Counted from the first letter of the stretch, positions 1-10,576 are shown. The stretch: 64,000 bases of DNA from Sycobia sp. Sy_11 (GCA_018907035.1 JACCIC010000038.1:3657001-3721000), one strand, 5' to 3'. The notes: generated by a model not told the origin, from the sequence alone. Made by a program: numbers and translations.

Positions 1-75
1 TTAAGAAATCGGTTAAATTATTATTTCGGGCGAAGCTGAGACAAGGGATGCTAGTACTAGTATATAATTATAACA
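1..75 (-). repeat. End of an interspersed repeat (ACTAGCATCCC family), copy 1
   Basis: Read on the minus strand, this segment matches the starts of the repeats near 15258 and 44969 (ACTAGCATCCC, then a short GC-rich palindrome around CTTCGCCCGAG, then ATTTAACCGATTTC). It is a truncated end cut off by the window edge. Family assignment is uncertain: the copy at 44969-46706 ends in sequence that resembles 3' tails of RTE-type LINEs or their non-autonomous derivatives. Confidence 0.6.
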
Positions 76-285
76 AATTGAATTATTTATTTTAATTTCC
101 TATATGATCTATACGAGTCAATGTAATCTTTCTCAGTTTTATAGGATTTTATATTTTTCAAACCTCCAGATGCCCTACCGAACTTGCATACACCTTGTAC
201 AAAGTAAATCCGCGAATATGCTGAGCATGATAATATTATTGAATGTATACGGCGTACTTATTAAATATTTATTACTTGCCATTAA
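76..285. other. AT-rich DNA, no gene seen
   Basis: Short open frames here have no recognisable domain and low complexity. The segment lies between an interspersed repeat end and the left inverted repeat of the MULE remnant. Confidence 0.5.
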
Positions 286-360
286 GGCAGTATTCTACTT
301 TACAACTTTGAAAAAAAATGTTTTTTTTTTACATTTTTCGAAAGTATTCAAGAATGTTAG
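286..360 (+). repeat. Left terminal inverted repeat of the MULE remnant
   Basis: This pairs imperfectly with 4160-4235 in inverse orientation. The outermost 17 bases differ at one position. Confidence 0.55.
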
Positions 361-466
361 TGCAAAATTTTAGAAAGATTCAAGTAGTCTAACTATACTT
401 TTTCACCTTTCGAACGCACTTTCCAGAGTGCCCTATTCTGACCCGCCCAGCGCGCGTGCCGGATAA

Positions 467-540
467 GCCATCTACCTGGCCTTGTTCGCTGCAGCAGCTG
501 TTCCCCTATTGTAAATCATTACACCTATATATATTCTCAA
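467..540 (+). repeat. Left copy of a ~70-bp direct repeat flanking the PLE block
   Basis: The sequence from CTACCTGGCCTTGTTC through CCTATATATATTCTCA recurs at about 2830-2897 with only a few substitutions. The Penelope-like block lies exactly between the copies, so they look like a long target-site duplication or a duplicated piece of the host MULE. Confidence 0.65.
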
Positions 541-816
541 ATTAATAAATATTTTTTATTGGTCTTACAGTCCAATTAATTCAATCTAAAAATAAAAATA
601 AAAATAAAAATAAAAATAAAAATAAAAAAAAAAATAAAAAAAAAAATTAAAATAAAAATTAAGTTAAAAATTAAATTAAAATTATAATGAGTCAGACTGT
701 CCTTGTTTACATTCACCCCCGTAGACTAATCTGAAAATAAAATATTAGCTAAAAAACTTCTTTGTTAGTAAAGTACAGTCTAACTGTCCCCAACACCCTT
801 ACTTAATTGAAGACCT

Positions 817-856
817 GTCCAACGTTTCGAGCTCGCTACGGTTCCTCATCAGGAAC
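817..856 (-). ncRNA. Hammerhead-ribozyme-like motif in the PLE 3' region
   Basis: The minus strand reads CTGATGAG, then a short hairpin region with GCTC, then GAAACGTT and GGAC. CUGAUGA and GAAA are the two invariant core boxes of hammerhead ribozymes, a motif reported from Penelope-like elements. In this copy one pair of the 4-bp stem II is mismatched (GAAC against GCTC), so activity is doubtful. Confidence 0.55.
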
Positions 857-1034
857 TAAACTAAACCTTATATTCTAATCTATATATACCTTATCTCCAC
901 TACCAAATTTAGTAAATTAAATCTAAATTCCCCTTCTACACAAATTGTTCAAAACCAATCAATTTAATAAGGAATGATAAACACTGTCCAATTTACTAGA
1001 CTCTAACATTAAATTCACATTATTTCCTACATTT

Positions 1035-2152
1035 GTAAACAAAGATACTATATCCAATGAAATCATCTTCTAGTTTTTCGGAATAACAATATCTTTCATT
1101 TCATTGTAAAAACACCAACTATCCTTAATTGAAGAACTAGTTCTTCCAACTATCTTAACCAATATATTAGACAAAAATCTAGCAACATTATAAGATAGGA
1201 AACCTATGGAAGATATTATTATTCTAAATGTCAGATTTTCTTTATTAATCTTGGGAAGCCCATAACATTTTGCTACAGTTCCATTTTCACATTTTAAATA
1301 CTTATATGTAGTATCATTTATATATTCATTTCTTTTCCAATTATTTAATAACTCTTTCAAATTATTTTGTAGCTTAATGATATGTGGATTACCAATTTTT
1401 AAATAAGTAATATCATCATTTAATATATTATTTATACAATTTATGTAATCAATTTTATTGGAAGCTACAGTTACGTTACCTTTGTCGGCCTTTTGGAAGA
1501 TTATATTAGGGTTATTTCTCAAAAAATTCTTCGCGGTAATTAAATCATGTATAAAATTACTATTTAAAAAATTATCAAATTTATTTTCTCTTTTAAAATT
1601 ACTAATGACATTAACCAAAGATGCCCTACATTCCTTTTTCACTCCATCATTTAAACCAAAAAGATTACTTTCAACCTCCGTGATGATTTCTTTGATCGAG
1701 AGATTATTTTTATAATATAATATTCCATGTTTGGCACCTTTAGACATGATGTTTATTACTTCATTTGGTATCTCCTTGTCAGTTAGATTTCTAAATCAAT
1801 TTTTATTGTTTGCATTGTTAATCTGATAGCTTTGAAATTGTTTTTTATTTCTTAAACATTCAAATTTCTTTTTTAATGTTTGTCTATTAATATATTTTGT
1901 CTTAATAAAATGTTTGTTTTGACCAAGAAAAAATTCATGTAATTCATTTCTTTCTATATTTTGATATAAATAATATTCAATCTTTAATAAATATCTATTT
2001 AACGAATGAATCTGAATATGTAAATCTCTAATTTCTAAATTAAGCAATTTATTTTTGAAAAAGAAAATATTTTTCTTTAGATCATAACAAACACTATTAC
2101 TATAAACCTGCAAAAAATTAATAAATATTTTTTTATTGGTCTTACAGTCCAA
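1035..2152 (-). pseudogene. PLE reverse transcriptase, N-terminal part, broken
   Basis: One reading frame runs from 2152 to about 1070, interrupted by a single in-frame TGA at 1796-1798. Typical PLE features are FQKADKGNVTV, CYGLPKINKE and a following I-I-S-S block. Just after a stop at about 1070 the next in-frame residues give the start of RT motif A (LDIVSLFTNV), which is joined at about 1034 directly to the extreme C-terminal tail of the endonuclease domain. The catalytic YxDD region and the GIY-YIG core are therefore deleted, and the copy cannot encode an active enzyme. Known: PLE proteins combine an RT with a C-terminal GIY-YIG endonuclease. Confidence 0.8.
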
Positions 2153-2164
2153 TCAATTTTTTTT

Positions 2165-2204
2165 TTTAACGTTTCGAGCTCGCTACGGCTCCTCATCAGG
2201 GACT
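2165..2204 (-). ncRNA. Hammerhead-ribozyme-like motif at the PLE tandem junction
   Basis: The minus strand reads GTCCCTGATGAG, GAGC...GCTC (a perfect 4-bp stem II), GAAACGTT. Immediately afterwards comes a run of A instead of the GGAC that would close stem I, so this copy is truncated at the junction between the two PLE copies. Confidence 0.5.
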
Positions 2205-2305
2205 AAACTAAACCTTATATTCTAATCTATATATACCTTATCTCCACTACCAAATTTAGTAAATTAAATATAAATTCCCCTTCTACACAAATTGTCCAAA
2301 ACCAA

Positions 2306-2674
2306 TCAATTTAATAAGGAATGATAAACACTGTCTAATCTACCAGACTCTAACATTAAATTCACATTATTTCGATTCCTGGAAATGTGAATACTTTCAA
2401 GACTCTCCCGTTTATACTTATTATTAATACCATGTTCCAAAATATCCACATTCACAAAATCAAAAGAATGTAAAAACTTTAAACAATGCTCTTTTAAACC
2501 AGAAGTAATATGTGAGCTACGTAAACTATATTTATGCTCATAAATTCTCTTTTTTAAATATCTACCTGTTTGTCCAATATAGTATTTATCACAATCCATG
2601 CAATTAATCTTGTAAACAACTCCTGATAGACCAATAAAAAAATATTTATTAATTTGTATATGGGCAGTCGACAA
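2306..2674 (-). pseudogene. PLE GIY-YIG endonuclease domain, C-terminal fragment
   Basis: About 120 residues open to the stop at 2306. The N-terminal part contains VYKINCMDCDKYYIGQTGR, the GIY-YIG-type nuclease motif with the CxxC variant usual in Penelope-like proteins, followed by a conserved R and an E-H pair (KRIYEHK). No RT precedes it on the same strand within the block, so only the end of the parent protein remains. It belongs to the upstream copy of the tandem pair. Confidence 0.8.
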
Positions 2675-2827
2675 AAGTACAATTCAATTGTTTTAAAACC
2701 TGCAAAAAATATTCATCATGAAATCTATTATTAATGTGTACCGGAAATATATTTGATTTCTTGCATCTAATAAGGAATGTAAGTTTTTCTTTAAGAATTA
2801 CAACTTTTAAATTCATTTTTATCCATT

Positions 2828-2897
2828 TCTACCTGGCCTTGTTCCTTGCAGCAGCTGTTCCTCTATTGTAAATCATTACACCTATATATATTCTCAT
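2828..2897 (+). repeat. Right copy of a ~70-bp direct repeat flanking the PLE block
   Basis: Near-identical to 467-540. See that entry. Confidence 0.65.
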
Positions 2898-2941
2898 CAA
2901 AATATATACCTTTGCTTCTCAGTATTACCTTCCCTTTTATG

Positions 2942-3569
2942 AGACTGCAAAACTGAAAGCCGGAGAAAACAAACGAAAAAAGTAGCTGCACTGAAGAAAG
3001 TTGTGAAGAAACCAAAGTCATGATTAAAAAAGTGAAGACTGCTGATCTAAGTATCAAATTGATGAAGGAGTTATTTAAAAACTACAGTCTTGCAATTGAA
3101 AGGAATTCAAATTCAGTAGACGGCATGCGAAACGAGATCTGGGCCGGCTATTACCACAAAATCTCAACAGACTCCAAACCACAGCATACGTACTGTTCAG
3201 ACAGCTTTTGCAAGTATAAGAAGGCCGAAGCAAACAACACGTTAAAAAATTATAAACATCGTTCTGCTGTTGCTAGTGACGTACAAGAGGTGCTGAATCC
3301 GATCTACGAAGATCTAACAAAAACGGAATTGCTGGTGAGATGTTTGGGCAGAAACACTCAAAATAACAATGTGTGTTTCAACTCAACAGTTTGGGCTATG
3401 GTACCGAAGCATGTCTATAATGGAAAAAAATGCATGCCTCAATGCTGCCTGCATTTGTAATGAAGGATTCAGTCCACTTTTGAAAATAATGGAAATTATG
3501 GGCCTGAAAATCGGCCAAACCGCCATGCAGTTCGCCAATATGCGCGACCAACAGCGCATCGTTGACTGA
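2942..3569 (+). pseudogene. MULE-type transposase C-terminal fragment, frameshifted
   Basis: The open frame through 3460 contains KLMKELFKNYSLAI, a cysteine-containing segment (YCSDSFCKYKKAE), LVRCLGRNTQNNN and FNSTVWAMVPK. This pattern recurs in insect Mutator-like transposase proteins. After a frameshift near 3440 the homologous reading continues as GFSPLLKIMEIMGLKIG to a stop at 3567-3569. An A-run (GAAAAAAATGC) just before the break could be a slippage site. The DDE catalytic region is absent, so this is a broken remnant. The family call rests on recalled resemblance and is moderate. Confidence 0.55.
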
Positions 3570-4159
3570 GGCTTCTAAGGAGAGCAGAACTCATAAAAAG
3601 CAGGCTAAATTAGATGAAAATACTCGCCTGGAACAAGTTGAAGGCATATTGTATGGCCCAGGCATCGCTGATTGAGCGTAAGATAATTTTTTCTTCGATT
3701 TTTCACTTACAAAAACTTTAAACGCGTTTTTCTCAAAATAGCGTTTTCAAGTACCGTGGTCGTGAAAACTAAAAAACTATTGAATCGATCCTTATGAAAA
3801 TTTGAACACATAACTACAATCAACTTAAAATTTTAATCTAACTAAATTTTTATTGCAAAAAAAGACGGAAAAAAAGCAATTTTTTTCTTTCGTATTTTAG
3901 CAGCCATTTTGTTGATTTTACACGTACATAAAATATTCTAGTTAGAGCGGTTTCTGGAGTCATACTGAACATAAAACTATATTTGATTTTTTTTGTTTCA
4001 GACAATCCGTCGGCAAGATTTTAAGACCACGACAACGTTACCTACTTTTTGAGGTGTTGGCTTTGACCATACTTACATGTATAAAAAAAATTTAAAAAAT
4101 TTTTTTATGTACTGTTTTATGTAAGAGTGTATTTATTAAGCATTTCAAATCCTACATTC
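3570..4159. other. Non-coding 3' part of the MULE remnant
   Basis: AT-rich sequence with many A/T runs and no supported gene. It lies between the transposase fragment and the right inverted repeat. Confidence 0.4.
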
Positions 4160-4235
4160 ATATCTTCAATAGCATTCTCAAAAAAATTTCACAAAAATAG
4201 CGTTTTTTTTCGAGGGTCTAAAGTAGAATACTACC
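4160..4235 (-). repeat. Right terminal inverted repeat of the MULE remnant
   Basis: Reverse-complement partner of 286-360. It marks the right limit of the element after about 540 bases of non-coding 3' sequence following the transposase fragment. Confidence 0.55.
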
Positions 4236-5809
4236 AACGCGATACTATGCACTTTGATTAATTTTTATCTTTAATGGTTAACCCAAATTACATATATTAA
4301 CACTTCTTATGTTAAAACAGAGCATATTCTGTATTTTTATAAAAATAACAAATATTTGATTCTTTCTATTACATCTACCTTCATTGTTAAGGATATGATG
4401 ATGATATTGATAAAAGATTATTACAAGGTATACGTAATTATAGTATCGATGATAATTTTATGGCAATACCCCAAATTATCATACTTGCAATAATAATCAA
4501 TTTTCAATATTTTGAAGTATAGAAAAGTTGAAAAGAATAATTGATCTAAGTATAACTTTTAAAAATGTTTAAATTCAATTTTTCTTTACATTACAGATTT
4601 ATATCATACGGATACATAAAATATGAGTGCATTTAGGCTTAGATCAGGTTCAGGTTCAGGATGCATTTATCGAACAATTATAGTGTCATGGTATCAAATT
4701 ACAAAATTGCAATCATAGATACAGTGTATACATATTCAAATTCTGATTATAAGCTTATGTTAAATGTGCATATGGGTGCCTGTGTAGAGAAAGAACAGAC
4801 AGAGACAGACAGACGGTCAGTCAGTCAGTCATCGTACATATGGACTCAATTAAAAGAAAAAAGTTCTTATGTATATATATGACATTTTTATCAAAAGTCG
4901 AATTTTCTATACAATACCATAGAGTGAAAGTAAATACGTAGAATTAATAAAGTGTCGCGAAAAATATTAGTCACTTAATTAGATTTCATTTTAGTGAGGT
5001 TATAATTCCTGATATTTCGTATATTGTCCATATCATTTTCTTGGTGCTCATCCTTTCTTTAGTATATCCTGTATCGACTGTAATATTTTAATAAGTTTCT
5101 GTTTTTACCTATAATGTTATACTTCTTCTATCTATATTTTTCGAAACACTTACTCATTCCTCAATCTTTCTATGCTATCCAAATACTATTATATTTTAAA
5201 ATCTACAATTTCAAATGATAGCAGCTGATAGGTACTTACTTAGCAGTGGTTTTTTGCCATATTTTTTGCCATGTTTTTTGCATATCGTTTTAATAAATTT
5301 ACATATGATTAAAACATTGACTGGTTTCTATATTAGATGCTGTCAAATTTTCATAAATCGCAAAATAAATTCACATTTTCTATCTTTTCAGTTTTTATCA
5401 AAAAGAAACTAAAAATGTGTAGCTTCAATATTAGTACTTGTATTCAAAATCTTCGTTTTGGGAAACGATGACTACCTGGACAAATATTGCCATAGAAGTT
5501 ATTGATATCGTGTCTTCTGTATAAATGTTATCCTATTGAACAATCATCATGATTTTTGATGATTGTGTTAAGAATTGAACTGTTTAATTGCACACAAAAT
5601 TAATCAATTTATTAGTAACTATAAAAAGGTATCTTTTTATTTAAGCTAAAGTCCATTTAAAATAAATAAACACTTTAGTTTAATTTAAGAAAAAAGAAGT
5701 CACGTATTGATATATTATTTTCTTTACAATTATAGGAATGCTATAATATTTATTATCTAAATGTCATTATATTAAAAGAAAATTTGATCTTAATACATAA
5801 TAAGTTATC
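4236..5809. other. AT-rich intergenic DNA upstream of the rabaptin gene
   Basis: No gene, RNA or recognised repeat is visible apart from a short (CAGA/GTCA)n-like stretch near 4796-4830. The promoter and 5' UTR of the rabaptin gene should lie towards the right end, but I cannot place a transcription start or an upstream exon. Confidence 0.4.
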
Positions 5810-8762
5810 ATGGAGCAAATAACTGAACAAGAAGAAAACAAAGAAAAAAACAGGGAACACGTAGATGAAATAGCAAACTCTCTTGATAGTCCAGGTAAGG
5901 ATTTGTAATGTTACTTTCATAAATTATACTTTTCATGTAAATTAAATATATTTAAATGTTATATTAATTTTAAAAACACATCTTTTTTAATAAGTATACA
6001 TAAATTCTGAAAAATATAAGTAATTTTTGAATTTCGATAATTTAATCATTTTTTAGAGATTGTATCTGACAAGATTAAGAAATTAGAAGCGGTCAATAAT
6101 CAAATTAGAGAAGAATTTGATGTTCAAAGAGCCAAAATGAAAGAACTTTTTTTGCAGAAAGAAGGTAATTTTATTATTTTTGATAATAAATTTTATGAAT
6201 GTTATATTTGGTAATAATTTTATCTAGAAGATGCAAGAAAAACAATAGAAGAAAATCTAAAATTACAAGATGAAAATTCAAAACTGCAATATGAATTAAA
6301 TGAAGTTAAAAGTCAATTAGTAATAGTGGATATAAAAACACAGAATGATATTGATAAAGAAAAACGTAAAGCTGAAGATGAACTTGCATCATTACGACAA
6401 ATTATAACATCAACAGTTCAAGATTCTTCAGCATCAAAAAAAGAGCTGGAAACTAAAATTAGTAAACTTAAAGAAGAAAATAATAGTTTAAGGTTACAAA
6501 TAATGCAAAACTCTACTCCTGATGGACCTCAAATTTCTTTATCAACAATGACAAAAACTTTAGCGAAAAAAGTAGTATCTCAATTAGGTGCTGATTCATT
6601 AAGTATTAGTTCTGAAATAGATGATAATGCATTAAGAAGTAAACGACATGTATGTAAATAATTTAGAAGAACTTATATTTCAAGTAAAAATATTACAAAT
6701 TTATAATTCATATACAAATAATTTCATTTTTTAATATAGGTTGATGAAGATGCCGAAGTATTACGTTCATTAGTTGTGCCATTAGAAGAAGAAATAACAG
6801 CTTTAAAAGAAAAATTAAGAACAACAGATGATGAACTACAGAAGTATAAAGAAAGAGAAGAGCAGCAACATAATAAACAATTAAAAGTAAAAGAAATGAC
6901 TGGTTCCTGGGAAAATACATGTGATATGTGTTCTAATTATGAAACTCAACTCCAAAGAATGCAAATGGAAGCTAAAGATCTAAGAAAAAAGTTACAAGAG
7001 TCTGAACAAATGTTGCAAAATCAGAAACAAGATTTAGTAAAAGAAGTAGAATTTCGAAAAGGAATGGAAGAAAAATGGAATGAGAAAAAAGAAGAACATA
7101 AAGGAGAAGTTACAAATCTTACTTTCTCTGTGAAATCTGCTAAAAAAATTATTGATGAATTAAAACAACAATATAATTATACAAAGGAAAGTGTAACAAA
7201 GGAATTATCACGATTAACAAAAGATAGAGAAGCAGTACAAAAACATTTAGAAGAGTAAGTAATTAATTTATAAAAAATATAAAAGTACTTTTTTATATTT
7301 TTGTAAAATTTTATATATTTTAAATCTAACTAGCTGAAACTACTTATTCTATAAACCTAAAAACAAAAGCAATAAATGATTTTTTATGAAATTGTTTTAT
7401 TTATTTATTTATAATTTTTCAAATAGATGTTTTTACATTATTTTTTGCATTATATCGATTTTTTATTATTGAAGCTTTTTATTAAATTTGAGGATTGGAC
7501 AAGTGCAAAAGCTTAATAAATCAAAAATTGAATTATAATGAAATAATATAATAATATTTAATAATAAGTAGTCTTGAACTTTAATGAAAATAACTAATTT
7601 GAAATTATTATCATACTATTATTACAGGCTTCAACAACAAAATGAATATTTAATGGGTAAATACAGCAAGCATTCTGAGCATTATCAATATGAACATATT
7701 AATATGCCAAACAATGTTGAAGAATTACATCTAAGTATTCTTCAAATTCGTGAAGAATTAATAGTGGCAACTATTTCAAAAGAAGAAGCTGAAAGAAAAA
7801 TTGTAGCACTTGAATGTGAGCTTGAATTATTAAATGACCAAATAGAACAGGATAATCATGAAAAAGAGAGAAAAGAAGCAGAACTTCAAAATGTAATAGA
7901 GAATTCATCTAAAACTGAATCAGTTATAACAGAATTGAAACAACAAATAACAAATTTACAACAGGAATTAAATACAGGAGAACAAACTCAAAAAGATTTT
8001 GTTCGATTAACACAATCATTACAAGTATATCAAATTTTTATTATTATTAAATTTCTAATATATTTATTATTATTTACTTATAAAAATCCAATCATTCTAC
8101 AGGTTCAACTTCAAAAAATCAGAGATTCTGAAAAAGAAGTTAGATGGCAATATGAAGATGATGTTGATGAATGTCCTACATGTCATGCTTCATTTATACT
8201 AGCCAAAAAGAAAGAAAAGGTATAATCTTTTTTCTTCTTTAATAAAATATAAAATATAGCCTCTACTTTTACCAGATTCAATAAAATTTATGTAATTTGG
8301 GATACTAAATCATTTCGAACATTTATTTACATTAACTGTTATCATTTGAAAAAATGTTATAGTACAAAACCATTTAAAAATGTTATCCTTCAAGCAAACT
8401 AACTTGTATATTTTTTTTCAAAAATGGCCTGGGAAAATTAATTTTTATTGTGAATTCAGATTTGGCAAGTCTAAATACATAAGTCTTGTGTGTCCGGTCA
8501 AATAAAACATTATTTTCTTTTATCAACCTGCGTTTTTTAAAAATTTATTTTATTTTTAAGAAATTCCAAAATCTAATAATTTTTCTTCAATGTTTCGATG
8601 ATATAGATGCACTGTCGTCATTGCGGTCAGATTTTCTGTCATTCGTGCCTAAATAATGTTGTGAAAAGTGGACCAAAGCAAAGACCATCAAGAGTTTGTA
8701 ACGTTTGTCATACACTGTTAGTACAAGAAACTGCTCCATATTTTAGTCGAGATCCCCCTTAA
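5810..8762 (+). CDS. Rbpn-5-like: Rabaptin-type Rab5 effector with C-terminal FYVE-like zinc finger (7 exons)
   Basis: Exons with GT/AG borders: 5810-5894, 6057-6164, 6228-6649, 6740-7254, 7628-8024, 8103-8219, 8607-8762. They join in frame into 599 codons ending TAA. Rabaptins are coiled-coil effectors that bind active Rab5 and support early-endosome tethering and fusion. Nearly all of residues 1-510 is charged, heptad-like coiled coil. Family marks include CDMCSNYETQLQ (exon 4), LMGKYSKHSE followed by a P-N-N-V-E-E-L block (exon 5) and DFVRLTQSLQVQL at the exon 5/6 border, which matches the C-terminal Rab5-binding region of rabaptin-5. Residues about 520-590 carry CPTC, HCRHCGQIFCHSC and RVCNVC, a FYVE-type zinc-binding pattern with paired Cys clusters, absent from the end of human rabaptin-5 as I recall it. 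The start is the first ATG of an open exon. Exon choices are mine, and alternative first exons are possible. Confidence 0.9.
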
Positions 8763-8767
8763 ATATA

Positions 8768-8773
8768 AATAAA
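8768..8773 (+). terminator. Putative polyadenylation signal of the rabaptin gene
   Basis: AATAAA lies 6 bases after the stop codon. It is very close to the stop, so a later AT-rich signal could be used instead. Confidence 0.3.
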
Positions 8774-9665
8774 AATACTAAAGAAGTTTTAACTTAGCTA
8801 ATAAGTATGTGCAATATTGTTTTAGGGGAAAGTAGACTCAAATGTTGATTGCAAAGATATTTATATCAAGTTTGTTTTCAAAATTTATAAATTACATTTT
8901 GTTTTGAGTATTTTTAATTTAAATGTGCATAAATATAATCAAATGACAAAAATAAAATGATTGATTTGAGTTGAATGTTATAAGCTTTTGTGAAAATATG
9001 TGTAAAAGATGGTGGAAAATTTAACTTTACTTTCGATTTCGTTTCAAGTATTTTCAACGATTGAATATAAATTTGATAAATTGAAACAATGGATTCAATT
9101 AAACTTTTAAATATATCTACTTTGCTATTTAAAAATAATCTCTCTATTTCATATATTTCCATCATTGTGCTTTCAAAATAATTTCAATTTATTTTAATAA
9201 ATTATGTAAAATAAGTTTTGAAAAAAAAAACTTATAAACATTTATACCTACGACTTGGTAAAATAGAAAGCAAATAACATTATTCTCATTATCTGACAAG
9301 TGATGTGATAAAAGAGTAATTTGTCAAATATCTTGTAAATATCAAACTGTACTAATTAAAGTTTAATGTCGTTTGAAAAATTAAAGATTTAAATGCATAT
9401 GTTTAAAATTATTGAGTTTACCTTATCTGAAAGTTCAAAAATAGTATTATAGAAGGAATCAAAGAAAAAACTATAGAATTTCTGTAATAGATATTTAAAC
9501 ATTTTTATTTTTAATTACAATTAAATTTTTATAATAAATTATTATTTATTTACTTATTATTATTTTGTTATCATTCTGAACTAATTATTAAGATATAAAA
9601 ATTATTTTATTGCAAAATAAGAAACAATTTACTTATATGTAAATATAAATAAATAAATAATAATA
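8774..9665. other. AT-rich intergenic DNA
   Basis: Probably includes the 3' UTR of the rabaptin gene. I see no further gene or recognisable element. Confidence 0.4.
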
Positions 9666-9700
9666 TACGGCTCCTCATCAGTTCCTGATGAGGAGCCGTA
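9666..9700. repeat. Perfect 16-bp inverted repeat with 3-nt loop at the ribozyme core
   Basis: Arms 9666-9681 and 9685-9700 are exact reverse complements (TACGGCTCCTCATCAG and its complement) separated by TTC. The right arm is the start of the hammerhead-like core, so the left arm is an inverted duplication of that core at the truncation point. Confidence 0.9.
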
Positions 9701-9720
9701 GCGAGCTCGAAACGTTGGAC
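9684..9720 (+). ncRNA. Hammerhead-ribozyme-like motif in PLE end (plus strand)
   Basis: CTGATGAG, stem II GAGC...GCTC, then GAAACGTTGGAC. The 3' strand of stem I (GGAC) is present, but the 5' strand is only partly available because the inverted arm follows directly. Core boxes are intact. Confidence 0.55.
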
Positions 9721-10137
9721 AGGTCTTCAATTAGGTAAGGGTATTGGGGACAGTCAGACTGCACTTTACTAACAAAGAATTTTTTCAGCTAATATTTTAT
9801 TTCCAGATTAGTCTACGGGGGTGAATGTAAACAAGGACAGTCTGACTGTCATTATAATTTTTAATTTAATTTTTATTTTAATTTTTATTTTATTTTTATT
9901 TTTATTTTTAGATTGAATTGATTGGACTGTAAGACCAATAAAAAAAATATTTATTAATTTACTTATATGTAATAGAAAGTATCTAATTGTAAGATAATTC
10001 ATAAACGAGATTAAATGTGATATTTTGTGAAAATATGGTATTGTATATATATAACGTCTAATATTAAATCCTAGGTAGCTACAAGTGCAGAATTTTTACC
10101 AATAAAAAGTTTATTGTATAAATATATAAACTTCGAA

Positions 10138-10576
10138 TTAATAAATATTTTTTTATTGGTCTTACAGTCCAATCAATTCAATCTAAAAATAAAAATAAAA
10201 ATAAAATAAAAATTAAAAATAAAAATTAAGTTAAAAATTAAATTAAATTTATAATGAGTCAGACTGTCCTTGTTTACATTCACCTCCGTAGACTAATCTG
10301 AAAATCAAATATTAGCTGAAAAAATTCTTTGTTAGTAAAGTGCAGTCTGACTGTCCCCAACACCCTTACCTAATTGAAGATCTGTCCAACGTTTCGAGCT
10401 CGCTACGGTTCCTCATCAGGGACTAAACTAAACCTTGTATTCTAATCTATATATACCCCATCCCCACCACCAAATTTAGTAAATTAAATCTAAATTCCCC
10501 CTCTACACGAATTATTCAAAATCAATCAATTTAATAAGGAATAATAAACACTGTCCAATTTACCAAACTCTAAAAA
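10138..10576 (-). mobile_element. PLE 3' end, minus strand
   Basis: This is the reverse-complement counterpart of 9666-9960. It extends past the ribozyme core into the sequence that precedes it in the PLE at 2205-2340 (AGTTTAGTCC, TTAAATTGATTG). The region between the two ends is only about 180 bp, so they form an inverted pair. No protein-coding part remains. Confidence 0.75.
10384..10424 (-). ncRNA. Hammerhead-ribozyme-like motif in PLE end (minus strand)
   Basis: The minus strand reads GTCC-CTGATGAG, a short stem II region, GAAACGTT-GGAC. GTCC and GGAC can pair as stem I, and CUGAUGA and GAAA are intact. Stem II has one mismatch (GAAC with GCTC). This is the most complete of the four motif copies with respect to stem I. 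Confidence 0.6.

Larger units (their letters stand above)
541..2700 (-). mobile_element. Tandem Penelope-like element (PLE) block, two partial copies head to tail
   Basis: On the minus strand the order is: GIY-YIG endonuclease tail of an upstream copy (2674-2306), its 3' region with a ribozyme-like core (2305-2153), then the N-terminal and early reverse-transcriptase coding region of a second copy (2152 to about 1035), and that copy's 3' region (1034-541). Tandem or partial-tandem arrangement is characteristic of PLEs. The second copy has an internal deletion that removes most of the polymerase and endonuclease. The 3' region ends in AT-rich (TTTTA)-type repeats and a conserved tail, GACTGTAAGACCAATAAAAA. 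Confidence 0.8.
286..4235 (+). mobile_element. Mutator-like (MULE) DNA transposon remnant with terminal inverted repeats
   Basis: The left end (about 286-360, beginning GGCAGTATTCTACTTTA) is matched in reverse complement by the right end (about 4160-4235, read inward GGTAGTATTCTACTTTA). Similarity continues about 70 bases inward through an A-rich stretch and a GAATG-type motif. The body holds a transposase-like C-terminal fragment (2942-3569) and has been invaded by a Penelope-like block (541 to about 2700). No matching 9-bp target duplication is visible, which fits an old insertion. Seen: the paired ends and the coding fragment. Inferred: that they form one element. Confidence 0.55.
9666..9960 (+). 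mobile_element. PLE 3' end, plus strand, starting in a snap-back palindrome
   Basis: The sequence runs from the ribozyme-like core through GTTGGACAGGTC, the block that includes TCTACGGGGGTGAATGTAAAC, a (TTTTA)-rich tract and the tail GACTGTAAGACCAATAAAAA. This is the same order as in the minus-strand PLE regions at 541-955 and 10138-10430. No coding sequence remains. The left boundary is a 16-bp palindrome, described separately. Confidence 0.75.
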
